64,000 nucleotides of DNA, taken from Yersinia mollaretii ATCC 43969 (GTDB lineage Bacteria; Pseudomonadota; Gammaproteobacteria; Enterobacterales; Enterobacteriaceae). The notes under the pieces were generated by a model. The model made no database searches. It was not told the origin of the DNA and saw nothing but the letters and a program-made list of their open reading frames with translations. Below, piece by piece: positions 21,281 through 30,581 of the stretch. A program made the translations under genes and the position numbers. The stretch lies in contig NZ_CP054043.1 in the NCBI RefSeq assembly GCF_013282725.1, positions 1,798,001 through 1,862,000 of the forward strand. The letters run 5' to 3'. Each line of letters starts with the position of its first letter. Within the stretch, counting starts at the first letter, position 1.

Positions 21281-22159
21281 TTACGACACCAACTCCAGCC
21301 CAGCCAGTCGCCGCCAATAGCCGTTGCAATCCGCTTTATCTGTCAGCGCCAGCGGCATCAACCCCTGTTCGTTCGCGCGGAATTGATCGATAACATCCAG
21401 TGTTTCGATGCTTTGCGGTGAAAGACGGATGATATCCACTAACCCCTGCATGGAGATCAGGTCATTCCCGAGGTTATAGCAGTAACCGCTTTGCGTCTGA
21501 ATGCCGTTTAAGATGAAGACTTGTTGGCCCTCTTGCGATAACACTTTGCGCCCTTGTGGATACTTAATGCAGCAGGTTTCACACTCATCTTTGGCACGGT
21601 CCTCTGAGCGAGCAGTAAAGCAGCGGGCGGAGTAAGCCAGCGGCAGATGGCCATAACTCAGCACTTCCACCTCAAACTGATGACGAAAACCCAGCTCTTC
21701 GCACTGCTGCAAAACATTGCTCAGCCAGTCGCGGGAAAGCTCCACCGGCATACACCAACGCATCATGCCCTGACGGTGCAAAATCCGCAGTGTATAGGCG
21801 TTGTAACAGTTCAGCGCATGGCCCGCGACAAAAGGCAGACCGCGTTCAGCCGCCATATTCACCGCACCCAGATCATTGGCTTCCAGCAAAAACTCGCCGT
21901 TCTCCACATAGCGCTTCAATTCATTCAGTTCAGACGGTGCCTGCAACAGCGCCAGTGTGGAGATCACCACCTGCTTGCCGCTGGCGGCGACGGCTTTGGC
22001 TAAGGCCAGCCAGTCGCCGACTCTCATTTCACGGCGCTTGGTACACACATTCTCGCCGAGATAGATAATGTCGGCGCTGCTGTTGGCCGCTGCGTGATAG
22101 AAGGATTCAATATCCGTTTTTGGCCAGTAATAGAGCACTGCGCCTAAGGCGTATTTCAT
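21281..22159 (-). CDS. ubiV: UbiV, O2-independent ubiquinone hydroxylation protein
   Basis: UbiV is a U32-peptidase-family protein with a 4Fe-4S cluster that acts with UbiU in anaerobic ubiquinone ring hydroxylation. The 292-residue protein starts MKYALGAVLYYWPK, as in E. coli. It has Cys39 in GENVCTKRREM and a cysteine set in the ECETCC region, as expected for the cluster ligands. An in-frame upstream start 29 codons earlier would run through ubiU's stop and is rejected. It follows ubiU by 11 bases in one operon. Confidence 0.95.
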   Translation of the reverse strand: MKYALGAVLYYWPKTDIESFYHAAANSSADIIYLGENVCTKRREMRVGDWLALAKAVAASGKQVVISTLALLQAPSELNELKRYVENGEFLLEANDLGAVNMAAERGLPFVAGHALNCYNAYTLRILHRQGMMRWCMPVELSRDWLSNVLQQCEELGFRHQFEVEVLSYGHLPLAYSARCFTARSEDRAKDECETCCIKYPQGRKVLSQEGQQVFILNGIQTQSGYCYNLGNDLISMQGLVDIIRLSPQSIETLDVIDQFRANEQGLMPLALTDKADCNGYWRRLAGLELVS

Positions 22160-22170
22160 ATTTCCTCCGG

Positions 22171-23166
22171 CTACTGCCACTTGCGATGATAAGCGCCCAG
22201 TGTCGTCTGGGTCCCTTCGGACATTGCGCCCAGTTGTTCCATCCACTCCGCTTTGGCGGCGAATTGCGCCGGATTGGCCTGATAGCGGTCAATCGCCTGT
22301 CGCCACACTTTGGCAACCTGACTGACATAAGCGGGGCTGCGCTGGCGGCCTTCAATTTTTACCGAGGCAATATTCGCGGCAAATAATTCCGGCAACAGCT
22401 CAAGGGTATTCAAGCTGGTCGGCTCCTCCAGCGCATGGTAGCGCTGACCCTCCACCAGATAGCGCCCTTTGCACAGTGTGGGATAACCGGCATTTTCATT
22501 GTCGTCATAACGGTCGATCAGCACCTCATTGAGGCGTGACTCCATCCCTTGCGGGGTCTGCTGCCAGCGGACAAAGCGCGCGGGTGAACAGGCTCCCACG
22601 GTATTGGGTGATTCACCCGTCAAATAGGAGGACAGGTAACAGCGGCCTTCCGCCATGATGCACAAGCTACCAAAGGCGAAAACTTCCAGCGGCACTGGGC
22701 TGGTCCGCGATAGCTGTTTCACCTGATGCATTGAGAGCACGCGCGGGAGAACCACCCGTGCCACATCGAAATGGCGCTGGTAAAAGCGGATGGCCTCATC
22801 GTTCGTCGCCGAGGCTTGCACCGAGACATGGCGCTCCACTTCAGGATAGCGTTCGGCGGCATACTCCAGCATAGCGAGATCCGCTAAAATCAGGGCGTCG
22901 GCCCCCAGTTGTGCCGCCATATCCACGGCCCGCTGCCAACGAGAATAGCCGTCGGGGTGGGCGAAGGTGTTGATGGCGATATGCAATTTGCGCTTACGGC
23001 TATGAACGTAATTAACGGCTTCCTGTAGCTTTTTATCGGTGAAATTAAGGCCAGCAAAATGGCGGGCGTTAGTATCATCTTTCAAGCCGATATACACCGC
23101 GTCGGCACCATTGTCGATTGCGGCTTTTAATGCGGGTAAATTGCCGGCAGGACAAAGCAGCTCCAT
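22171..23166 (-). CDS. ubiU: UbiU, O2-independent ubiquinone hydroxylation protein
   Basis: UbiU is the partner of UbiV. The 331-residue protein begins MELLCPAGNLPALKAAIDNG and includes the U32 signature region FGSLCIMAEGRCYLSSYLTG. Cysteines in that stretch, in VGACSP and in TLCKGRY fit the four known Fe-S ligands. The gene is divergent from ubiT across a 480-base gap. In E. coli this pair is induced without oxygen through FNR; no convincing full FNR site was found in the gap here. Confidence 0.95.
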   Translation of the reverse strand: MELLCPAGNLPALKAAIDNGADAVYIGLKDDTNARHFAGLNFTDKKLQEAVNYVHSRKRKLHIAINTFAHPDGYSRWQRAVDMAAQLGADALILADLAMLEYAAERYPEVERHVSVQASATNDEAIRFYQRHFDVARVVLPRVLSMHQVKQLSRTSPVPLEVFAFGSLCIMAEGRCYLSSYLTGESPNTVGACSPARFVRWQQTPQGMESRLNEVLIDRYDDNENAGYPTLCKGRYLVEGQRYHALEEPTSLNTLELLPELFAANIASVKIEGRQRSPAYVSQVAKVWRQAIDRYQANPAQFAAKAEWMEQLGAMSEGTQTTLGAYHRKWQ

Positions 23167-23201
23167 AGAGTTTTCCCCATCCGAAGATGATGTTCATATT
23201 T

Positions 23202-23328
23202 TATACTCGTCATACTTCAAGCTGCATGTACGTTGGCTACGTTCAATCACCCGAATCACTTACTGATGTAAGCTCATCGGGATTCTTTCTCTTGCCGCCT
23301 TCCTGCAACTCGAATTATTTAGGGTATA
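23202..23328 (+). repeat. ERIC element (127 bp) upstream of ubiU
   Basis: Inverted ends (TATACTCG and GGGTATA region) flank the characteristic core ACTGATGTAAGCTCATCGGGATTC, which resembles the ERIC1R primer sequence. The length from TATA to TATA is 127 bases, the standard full ERIC size. It lies 36 bases upstream of the ubiU start codon, within its 5' region. Confidence 0.88.
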
Positions 23329-23497
23329 TCGAGTGGGGATTTTAGTTAACCTACTTTGAGCTGACCTTGATATAAGGCAGTTTCTTTCGCATTGGTGGTC
23401 CTCTTCTGCTATTTAGCCAAGTTCTGATGCAAATTTTATTGATTTAGTACGCTTTCATGTTTTACCAATGTGGCACTATATAGCTAATTATCGAGAT

Positions 23498-23624
23498 CTA
23501 AACCCAAAGTCATTGGAGTTGCAGGTAGGCAGCCAGCAAATGCATCCCGATGAGCTTACATCAGTAAGTGATTCGGGTGCATGCGCGCAGCTAACACCCC
23601 TGCAGCTTCAAGGACGAGGGTATA
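23498..23624 (-). repeat. ERIC element upstream of ubiT, opposite orientation
   Basis: The sequence CATCCCGATGAGCTTACATCAGTAAGTG is the reverse-complement ERIC core. The arms CCCAAAGTCATTGGAGTTGCAGG and CCTGCAGCTTCAAGGACGAGGG match the family. Total length is about 127 bases. It ends 22 bases before the ubiT start, so it would be in the ubiT mRNA leader if the promoter lies upstream. Together the two ERICs fill over half of the 23167-23646 gap; the rest is AT-rich with no clear signal. Confidence 0.88.
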
Positions 23625-23646
23625 TCACCAAAAAGGAGTCTAGCCT

Positions 23647-24168
23647 GTGTTGGGAGAACTACGAGCACGCCTAGTGCGTCAAGGGCCAGCGCTGCTGCGA
23701 GGGCCGTTAAAGTTGGCACCCTTTGCCTTACAGCGTCAGGTATTAGAGCAAGTGCTGGGGTGGCAATTCCGTCAGGCATTGTTGGATGGCGATCTGGCAT
23801 TTCTGGAGTCCCGCTGGTTAAAAATTGAAGTGCGCGATCTCGCGTTGCAATGGTTTATGACGGTGGAAAACGGTAGGCTGGTGGTGAGCCAACAGGCTGA
23901 AGCGGATGTTAGCTTTAGTGGTGATGCCAACGATCTGATTTTGATCGCTGCCCGTAAAGAAGATCCGGATACGCTGTTTTTCCAGCGCCGGTTACGAATT
24001 GAAGGGGATACCGAATTGGGTCTGTATGTGAAAAACCTGATGGATGCCATTGAGTTGGAGTCTATGCCAACCCTGCTGCGAGTGGGTCTGCAACAACTGG
24101 CAGAATTTATTGAGGCGGGTCAGCAAGAGGGTGCGGCCACTGCTTCCCGCACATTAGCATCATGCTGA
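23647..24168 (+). CDS. ubiT: UbiT, SCP2-domain lipid-binding ubiquinone factor
   Basis: UbiT is an SCP2-domain protein that binds isoprenoid quinone intermediates in O2-independent ubiquinone synthesis. The 173-residue protein is close to E. coli YhbT, with LAPFALQRQVLEQVLGWQFRQAL and DPDTLFFQRRLRIEGDTELGLYVKNL in that order. Start is GTG at 23647; the TTG next to it (23650) is possible. It overlaps yhbS by seven bases, and stands divergent to ubiUV. Confidence 0.93.
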   Translation: MLGELRARLVRQGPALLRGPLKLAPFALQRQVLEQVLGWQFRQALLDGDLAFLESRWLKIEVRDLALQWFMTVENGRLVVSQQAEADVSFSGDANDLILIAARKEDPDTLFFQRRLRIEGDTELGLYVKNLMDAIELESMPTLLRVGLQQLAEFIEAGQQEGAATASRTLASC

Positions 24169-24665
24169 TCAGGGTAGAAATTCCGGTGGATGCACCGGGG
24201 ATCGACGCACTATTACGCCAGTCATTCGAGAGCAATGACGAAGCTGATCTGGTGCAGCAACTGCGCGAAGATGGCTTACTGACACTGGGTATCGTGGCAA
24301 CTGATGACGAAGGCGGTGTTGTCGGTTATGCGGCATTCAGCCCCGTAGAAGTCGGCGGTGAAGACCGTCAATGGGTCGCACTGGCACCACTGGCGGTGGA
24401 GGAGAGTCTGCGTCGGCAAGGTTTGGCGGAAAAATTGGTGTATGAGGGACTCGATTCGCTCAATGAGTTTGGCTATGCCGCTGTCGTAGTACTGGGAGAT
24501 CCGGCCTATTATCAGCGCTTCGGTTTTGTTCCGGCAGCCCGCCACCAACTGAGTTGCCGCTGGCCTGGCACCGAAGAAGCTTTTCAGGTCTATGCCTTGG
24601 CGGAAGATGCCCTGAATGATGCTGATGGCGAAGTGGTGTTTTCTGCCCCGTTCAATCGGTTTTAA
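24162..24665 (+). CDS. yhbS: GNAT-family N-acetyltransferase YhbS
   Basis: The 167-residue protein is a GNAT acetyltransferase with the acetyl-CoA loop region [19 protein letters not shown] and the following [21 protein letters not shown]. It is similar to E. coli YhbS, for which an acetyl-CoA-dependent role in gene regulation has been discussed. The substrate is not apparent here. Its start overlaps ubiT, and its 3' end overlaps the convergent yhbQ by 14 bases. Confidence 0.9.
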   Translation: MLIRVEIPVDAPGIDALLRQSFESNDEADLVQQLREDGLLTLGIVATDDEGGVVGYAAFSPVEVGGEDRQWVALAPLAVEESLRRQGLAEKLVYEGLDSLNEFGYAAVVVLGDPAYYQRFGFVPAARHQLSCRWPGTEEAFQVYALAEDALNDADGEVVFSAPFNRF

Positions 24666-24978
24666 CCGCTAGCGCCTTATCGGCCGCGTGCTGATCACCC
24701 AGCATGGCTACCAGTGAAGAAGGCTGGCTAATCACCAGCTTCTCTTTTTGCAGCTTACTGAGCTGCTTTACCCGATATTCCAGCTTCAATGCCGTCGAAC
24801 GACTGCCTGCTTCACAATGAAAGACCAGTGTTAACTCGCCTTTTCCTCGCAGTGCTTTTGCCCCTTTACCGCCCTGATGCTGTGCCAACCGCCGGACAAC
24901 ATCAGTGGTAATACCGGTATAGAGCATACCGGAGGCGGTGCGCAGCAGATAGAGATACCAAAGGCCATCCGTCATCAT
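24652..24978 (-). CDS. yhbQ: GIY-YIG domain protein YhbQ
   Basis: The 108-residue protein consists of one GIY-YIG nuclease-like domain: [16 protein letters not shown] at the N-terminus, the conserved Arg in VVRRLAQH and a Glu in [11 protein letters not shown]. coli YhbQ is a small stand-alone member with reported DNA endonuclease activity. The start may be either of two consecutive ATGs (24978 or 24975). Its stop lies within the 3' end of yhbS, so the transcripts overlap tail to tail. Confidence 0.9.
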   Translation of the reverse strand: MMTDGLWYLYLLRTASGMLYTGITTDVVRRLAQHQGGKGAKALRGKGELTLVFHCEAGSRSTALKLEYRVKQLSKLQKEKLVISQPSSLVAMLGDQHAADKALAVKTD

Positions 24979-25091
24979 CTTATTCCAGTCCGGGGGTAGC
25001 GGTTTGGAACATTATTACCGGAATTGCGGGCCGTATCCTGACTTTTTTATCTGCTGGCACCTGATCTTGCTAAATCAACGCGTCTGACTGA

Positions 25092-26408
25092 TTACTTTGT
25101 CTTTGCTGCAAATTCAAAGCGCGGCGAAACCAAACCGTACAGAGTCCAGCCGAGGAAGGTCACAATCGCCCCCCACGTCATGGCTTCTTGGCCTGAGCTA
25201 TAGAGTGCATAGAAGCTGTACATCGCGCCGATAAAGGCAATGATGTTCGCTTTACGGGCCTTAGCCGGGGCGACATTAGCGGTTTTCTGAATAATCACCA
25301 GTGCCGCCATCGACAGAATATAAGGGATGATATTGGTCACCACGGCCAGATTCACCAGCACATTGAACTGCTTGTTCAGTGATGGGCTAATGGTCATCAG
25401 CGACAGCACACTCTGGATGACAACAATAGTCAGCATCCCTTTAATGGGCGCATCGGCTTTACTGACTTTAGAGAAGATTTTCGGGAAGAAGCCCTCATCG
25501 GCAGAGGATTTGAACACCTGAGCGATGGTGAACTGCCAGCCGAGCAGAGAGCCGACACAAGACATAATCATCAATGCCATGATGATTTTGCCTACTGCTG
25601 GGGTGAACATATAAGCGAACGCCAGACCGAATGGCGCGGTAGAGTTCGCCAAATCCATATTGGGTACAATACCGGCAATCACGTTGGTTGAGATGATATA
25701 GATAACCGCTGCACCTAAAGTCCCACCCAATACGGCGATCGGAACATTACGTTCAGGGTTTTCTACGGCATCGGTATTCGCGCAGGCAGATTCCAAACCC
25801 AAGAAAGCCCACAGTGTCATCGAGATAGAAGAACCGATAGCTTCGAAGGTCGGCACGCCATGTGGGTTCCACGCCGCCATATAGGCTGAGCCGCTAAACC
25901 AGAACCAGCCAACAATAGAGATGCCGACTACCGGGATAATTACCCCCCAGATGGTGACACTACTGATTTGGCCGGTAATCCGTGCGCCACCAAAGTTAGC
26001 CACTGTGGCCAGCCACAGAACACCGATGGTCGCGATACAGATACCCAGTGGTGTCAGGGTCGCACCCAGTAATTCGGTGCCGTAACCCACGGCTGAAATA
26101 GCAATGGCGATATTGGCAATCAGCAGCGAAGCACCATAGGTATAGTTAGCCATGAAGTTACCGGACTTACCGAAAGCATACTCGGCATAACCGCCCATCC
26201 CGCCAGATTTACGGCTGAACATGCCGCATTGGGCGAAGGCATAGGCCAGTGCCATAGAACCGACAGCGGTCACTAACCATGAGACAATAGATATCGTCCC
26301 CACTTCGGCGAGTTTGGTTGGCAGCATAATTATGCCAGACCCCATCATATTGACGGCGGTCAGAATAGTCAGCTGTACGACTCCCATCTTATTATTTGTT
26401 TTACTCAT
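25092..26408 (-). CDS. potE: Putrescine-ornithine antiporter PotE
   Basis: PotE exchanges external ornithine for internal putrescine across the inner membrane, giving acid resistance with SpeF. The 438-residue APC-superfamily protein has about twelve hydrophobic segments. It matches E. coli PotE throughout, e.g. GVVQLTILTAVNMMGSGI and SACANTDAVENPERNVPIA. It lies 96 bases downstream of speF on the same strand and is presumably cotranscribed, so it is under the same speFL leader control. Confidence 0.96.
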   Translation of the reverse strand: MSKTNNKMGVVQLTILTAVNMMGSGIIMLPTKLAEVGTISIVSWLVTAVGSMALAYAFAQCGMFSRKSGGMGGYAEYAFGKSGNFMANYTYGASLLIANIAIAISAVGYGTELLGATLTPLGICIATIGVLWLATVANFGGARITGQISSVTIWGVIIPVVGISIVGWFWFSGSAYMAAWNPHGVPTFEAIGSSISMTLWAFLGLESACANTDAVENPERNVPIAVLGGTLGAAVIYIISTNVIAGIVPNMDLANSTAPFGLAFAYMFTPAVGKIIMALMIMSCVGSLLGWQFTIAQVFKSSADEGFFPKIFSKVSKADAPIKGMLTIVVIQSVLSLMTISPSLNKQFNVLVNLAVVTNIIPYILSMAALVIIQKTANVAPAKARKANIIAFIGAMYSFYALYSSGQEAMTWGAIVTFLGWTLYGLVSPRFEFAAKTK

Positions 26409-26504
26409 TTTTTATTATCTCTTTTTTAATTTCAGAGACTGCGGGAATAGTTAACCCCCGCAGATTGAGCGAATATTGGTGTTGTGAAAGTAAAAAGTGC
26501 TATT

Positions 26505-28676
26505 TTATTTTATTGATTGCTTCATCATGTAGCCGTAGGCACGGTTCCATCCATCTTCATCGACTTGCAAATAGACGCCTTGTAATTCAGGGGCGAAGCC
26601 TGGCAGTAAATTAATACTCTCTTCTAATGCCAGGAAATAACGTTGAGCTGCGCCGCCCCAAACTTCACCAGGGACCACACACAATACTCCCGGTGGGTAA
26701 GGCAGGGCACCTTCAGCGGCAATTCGACCTTCGGCTTTACACAATGGTACTAATTCAGCATGACCCCGGACGAATTCAATATTGGCATCTTGCGGATTCA
26801 TCATCACTTTAGGGAAATACTGTTTACGGAACATCTCTTTTTGCAGTTGCTTAACATCGTAGCTGACATAAAGATCATGCATTTCCTGGCATAATTTACC
26901 GATGGTATAACCTTTGTAACGAGTTTCATTATTGCGATAAACGGTCGGCAATACATCGCTTAACATGGCATCTTCTTCAATGAAACGCTCAAAACGGGCA
27001 ATTTGTGCGACCAAATGCTGCATTTTCGCCAAGTCTTCTGCTGGCGTTAATAAAAACAGAATTGAATTCAAATCGCATTTTTCTGGCACGATCCCATTTT
27101 CGCGCAAGAAGTTAGCCAAAATAGTGGCAGGAATCCCAGATGCGGTATATTCGCCCGTATTGGTATCAATCCCCGGTGTGGTTAATAGCAGTTTACATGG
27201 GTCAACAAAGTATTGTGACGCTTCATAGCCTTCAAATGCATGCCACTTTTCGCCGGGAATAAAATTAAAGAAACGCAAATCTTGAGCCATGGCATCGGTG
27301 TCATATTGCTGCCAAGGTTTACCGTCAACTTCTACCGGAACAAAAGGCTTAATCATGCTACAGGTATTTAAAATCATTTTACGCGCTTCAATACCGGTCT
27401 TAACGCAATCCAGCCACATACGTTGACCACTCTTTCCTTCATGCATTTTTGCGTTGACATCTAATGCCGCAAATAATGGATAGAATGGGCTGGTGGATGC
27501 ATGCAACATAAAGGCATTATTAAAACGCTTATGGTTGCAGTAGCGATCTTGGCCTTTAATATGTTTGTCTTTCTTATGAATTTGCGAGGTTTGTGAGAAG
27601 CCCGCTTGTTGTTTATGGACTGATTGGGTAACGATAATACCGGGATCGTTTTCATTCAGGTCAAGTAATAATGGTGAGCAATCCTTCATCATTGGAATAA
27701 ATTGCTCGTAGCCCACCCACGCGGAGTCAAACAGAATATAGTCGCAAAGATGACCAATTTTATCCACCACCTGACGGGCGTTATAAATGGTACCGTCATA
27801 GGTACCCAGTTGGATAATCGCCAGACGGAATGGACGTGCTTCGTTAGCGCGCTCAGGTGCGACGCTACGTATCTGTTCACGCAGGTATTTTTCTTCAAAA
27901 CAGTGGGCGTCAATACCGCCGATAAAGCCAAACGGGTTGCGGGCAGTTTCTAGGTAGACCGGAGTTGCCCCTGCTTGAATCAGTGCGCCATGGTGGTTGG
28001 ATTTATGGTTATTACGGTCAAACAGCACCAGATCACCCCGGGCCAGCAGCGCATTGGTTGCCACTTTATTCGAGGCTGAAGTCCCGTTTAGAACGAAATA
28101 GGTTTTGTCGGCATTAAAGACTTTGGCTGCATGTTTTTGTGCATCACAAGGTGCGCCTTCATGAATAAGCAAGTCACCTAATTTGACGTCAGCATTACAC
28201 ATATCAGAGCGGAAAATAGTTTCGCCGTAGAAGTCGAAGAATTGGCGACCCGCAGGATGTTTACGGAAGAATTGTCCCCCCTGATGCCCTGGGCAGGCAA
28301 AGGTAGAATTCCCCATTTCGACATATTTTTTTAATGTGCTGAAGAACGGCGGCAGCAGATCTTTTTCATATTTTTCTGCCGCTGATTCCAGTTGTTTTCC
28401 ATAAAAATCAGTGTTGTCACCGCAGAGTTCAAATACCCCATTTAATGAGGGTAATACGTCAGTATTAAGCTCTTCTTCACAGCAAACCGCCGCAAAAATT
28501 GGGATCTCTAGTCCCAATGCATGAATGCTATCAATGACACCATTATTAATGTCCTGAACCGAAAGTACGACAGCGGCAATATCGGTAAAGTCGGTATGTA
28601 AAACATCCACGATTTCGCGCTGTGATTCAAAGCAGGGGATCGCTGAAACGCTGGAAGCAATATTTAACTTCTTCAT
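26505..28676 (-). CDS. speF: Inducible ornithine decarboxylase SpeF
   Basis: SpeF is the PLP-dependent decarboxylase that converts ornithine to putrescine and consumes a proton at low pH. The 723-residue protein has the wing domain (about 1-105), the PLP core with the Schiff-base lysine in TQSVHKQ (around residue 350), and the C-terminal domain. The length is close to the E. coli enzyme (about 730). It is preceded by a 469-base leader and the speFL peptide gene, and followed by potE. It could be confused with biosynthetic SpeC, but the potE linkage and speFL settle it as SpeF. Confidence 0.96.
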   Translation of the reverse strand: MKKLNIASSVSAIPCFESQREIVDVLHTDFTDIAAVVLSVQDINNGVIDSIHALGLEIPIFAAVCCEEELNTDVLPSLNGVFELCGDNTDFYGKQLESAAEKYEKDLLPPFFSTLKKYVEMGNSTFACPGHQGGQFFRKHPAGRQFFDFYGETIFRSDMCNADVKLGDLLIHEGAPCDAQKHAAKVFNADKTYFVLNGTSASNKVATNALLARGDLVLFDRNNHKSNHHGALIQAGATPVYLETARNPFGFIGGIDAHCFEEKYLREQIRSVAPERANEARPFRLAIIQLGTYDGTIYNARQVVDKIGHLCDYILFDSAWVGYEQFIPMMKDCSPLLLDLNENDPGIIVTQSVHKQQAGFSQTSQIHKKDKHIKGQDRYCNHKRFNNAFMLHASTSPFYPLFAALDVNAKMHEGKSGQRMWLDCVKTGIEARKMILNTCSMIKPFVPVEVDGKPWQQYDTDAMAQDLRFFNFIPGEKWHAFEGYEASQYFVDPCKLLLTTPGIDTNTGEYTASGIPATILANFLRENGIVPEKCDLNSILFLLTPAEDLAKMQHLVAQIARFERFIEEDAMLSDVLPTVYRNNETRYKGYTIGKLCQEMHDLYVSYDVKQLQKEMFRKQYFPKVMMNPQDANIEFVRGHAELVPLCKAEGRIAAEGALPYPPGVLCVVPGEVWGGAAQRYFLALEESINLLPGFAPELQGVYLQVDEDGWNRAYGYMMKQSIK

Positions 28677-29145
28677 TTATTTTTCTCTCTTATTTTATTT
28701 AGGGTATATAAACCCGTCCAACATTTTTGCAAGTTGGATTTAGTTTCTTAATAAATTCTGTGTATAGCAGCCCGTATCAATGAATTAATATTCATTAATA
28801 AATCGTCTGCTTTTCTGCGCAACACTTTGCCATTATGTAAAACAATAACTAAATTTCAGGCGCAGTGATCCTCATGTCATTTAGCATTTATGACAGAGGT
28901 GACATTAATTTTTTACGGGATAGCTATGTTTCTGCTGAAAGACTTAAAACACCAGCCAATAGAGATTGAGTCATAATTAGCAACAATCTGTTAGGCGTAG
29001 AAATATTACTGAGTGTTAGTCTTTTCGGAGAACGCAGACAATAGTTAACATCACGCAAAGTTCAAAAATCACTTTTCGTTTTTGTCACCTATTGCGCATA
29101 GACAATGACTATCCAATAAAAACGGATGCCATCGCAAGAGGGGTA
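28677..29145 (-). promoter_or_regulatory. speFL-speF leader region
   Basis: This 469-base untranslated stretch separates the speFL stop from the speF start. In E. coli, Rho-dependent termination in the equivalent leader is blocked when SpeFL stalls the ribosome on ornithine. The region is AT-rich and contains several very short ATG frames (none over 16 codons). No intrinsic terminator was seen, which is compatible with a Rho mechanism, but its Rho site was not located. Confidence 0.6.
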
Positions 29146-29250
29146 TTATCTAAAATGAAAATAGGAAAAGCTAAAATAACTACGGTGTGCTGGCATCATT
29201 AAATGCGTTGTCCGCCTTATATGCGCCATTTTCTTGTTGTTATTTTCCAT
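29146..29250 (-). CDS. speFL: SpeFL, ornithine-sensing leader peptide (34 aa)
   Basis: Reading the minus strand from ATG at 29250 gives a 34-codon frame, MENNNKKMAHIRRTTHLMMP then AHRSYFSFSYFHFR, ending TAA. E. coli SpeFL is also 34 residues (MENNSRTMPHIRRTTHIMKF at its start). The HIRRTTH core and the His/Phe/Arg-rich tail are conserved. In E. coli the nascent peptide captures L-ornithine, stalls the ribosome and relieves Rho termination upstream of speF-potE. Position, strand and length agree fully. The predicted response to ornithine here is inference from that work. Confidence 0.93.
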   Translation of the reverse strand: MENNNKKMAHIRRTTHLMMPAHRSYFSFSYFHFR

Positions 29251-29900
29251 TTGCGTAAGATCTCTGTTTTTTTAAACAAATTTTGGTTTTAAACAAGGTT
29301 TTCGTTTTAAGCAAGATTGCCAAAAAACGAGCTGATGGCGGCTATTCTAGTCATAACACTTATTCATTCTGTGACTCAGGTCATGTTTTTATTCTATTTT
29401 AAAATACACTTTGACTAAAAAATGAATAAATAATCGATTTTATTCGTTTTAAACGGTTTTTATTCAAAACTGTACTGTAAGTTATGCAAAACAGTCGGGT
29501 TATATTTAACACCAAGGATACATTGGCCGGCTTATTATTATCCAACATGAGCAATGAGAGCGGGTTCTTAATATATTTTGTATTTTATTTGTTAATCCAT
29601 AATTATTTGTTACATCCTCAGTTATACGTAAAATTTGCATATAAATTCATAATTATCTTATGCAGTAAATGTTAGCTAAATCACGTTATTAGGCACTTTA
29701 TCGCCATAGACCCTATTATCAGGGAGGATATGCTGAGAAAGATCCCCTGATCAGCGATAAGTGCGGGAAAAACGCGGCAAGGGCTGCCCCGACATGAATA
29801 AGGTTAACTGAATAGTGGTGGGCATCGCCGCAGACCTGCGCGTGGAGGCGAAGTTGGGGTACACTCAAGGCAGTTTTTATGCTGGAAGGTGTTGTGAATA
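29251..29900. other. 650-base gap between speFL and yhbP
   Basis: The region holds the divergent 5' ends of the speFL-speF-potE transcript and yhbP. It is strongly AT-rich between 29260 and 29690 and becomes GC-richer from 29700. An imperfect inverted repeat lies around 29717-29752 (ATCAGGG..GAT with ATCCCCTGAT). A 63-codon hydrophobic frame at 29484-29675 has no recognisable start signal or homology and is not called. No confident promoter was assigned. Confidence 0.5.
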
Positions 29901-30359
29901 ATGCGTGCCGTGAATTCGCCTGATGATTTATCAATAATTATCCGTTTCTTACGCCAGCAGCATGTGCTGACGCTGTGCGCTGGCAGCGGTATAGATATGT
30001 GGTGCGCCAACTGCTTTTACGTCTTCGATGATGTGCAGATGGCGCTTTATCTCATGACCGAAAAGCACACCCGCCACGGCGAACTGATGCAGATTAATCC
30101 GCAGGTGGTCGGCACTATTGCTACTCAGCCGCGCACTGTTGCCCTCATCAAAGGCATCCAATATCGCGGTGAAATCGCCGTGTTAAGTGGCGATGCTGAG
30201 CAAGCTGCCCGTCAGCGCTACTGCCGCCGTTTCCCGGTGGCAAAAGTCGCCTCCGCCCCTCTCTGGCAGCTCAATCTGCTGGAGGTCAAAATGACCAATA
30301 ATACGCTGGGTTTTGGCAAGAAGCTCTTTTGGAACGCATCTCCTTCGTCCTTGAAATAA
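29901..30359 (+). CDS. yhbP: YhbP family protein (UPF0306)
   Basis: The 152-residue protein resembles E. coli YhbP, of the flavin-reductase-like split-barrel superfamily, with [29 protein letters not shown] and the C-terminal [11 protein letters not shown]. No function is established. The last few codons and the stop appear to lie within an ERIC element that begins about 30336, so the C-terminal tail (after F-G-K-K-L-F-W) differs from E. coli. Start at the ATG 29901; an in-frame TGA sits just upstream. Confidence 0.88.
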   Translation: MRAVNSPDDLSIIIRFLRQQHVLTLCAGSGIDMWCANCFYVFDDVQMALYLMTEKHTRHGELMQINPQVVGTIATQPRTVALIKGIQYRGEIAVLSGDAEQAARQRYCRRFPVAKVASAPLWQLNLLEVKMTNNTLGFGKKLFWNASPSSLK

Positions 30360-30462
30360 GAGGGGTGTTAGCTTCGTTCACTCACCCGAATCACTTAGCT
30401 ATCTAAGCTCATCGGGATGAATTCACTTGCTGCCTACCTATCACTTCAATGACTTCGGGCAG
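30336..30462 (+). repeat. ERIC element overlapping the yhbP 3' end
   Basis: The ERIC core is seen as TCACCCGAATCACTTAGCTA followed by TCTAAGCTCATCGGGATGA. The left arm CTTCGTCCTTGAAATAAG runs into the yhbP coding end and the right arm ends near TTCAATGACTTCGGGCAGGG. It supplies the yhbP stop codon and fills most of the gap to yraR. Confidence 0.78.
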
Positions 30463-30581
30463 GGTGACTGTTTTTCTTTCGGTGCTATGTCATAGTGTTT
30501 CTGGTATGTATTATTAATAACAATTTATTGGGTGATTGCTTCCGCGAGTTGGGAGGCGTTAGCGTTCTATTGGGAGGTCAG

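Noticed and set aside
23335..23497. FNR site for the ubiU/ubiT divergent promoters
   Set aside because: TTGAT half sites occur, but none has a matching ATCAA at the correct distance.
28795..28833. 12-codon minus-strand frame between speFL and speF
   Set aside because: Too short and without a match to a known leader peptide; SpeFL itself explains the leader.
29484..29675. 63-codon hydrophobic frame in the speFL-yhbP gap
   Set aside because: AT-rich sequence gives Leu/Ile/Tyr/Phe codons by chance; no clear ribosome-binding site or homologue recognised.
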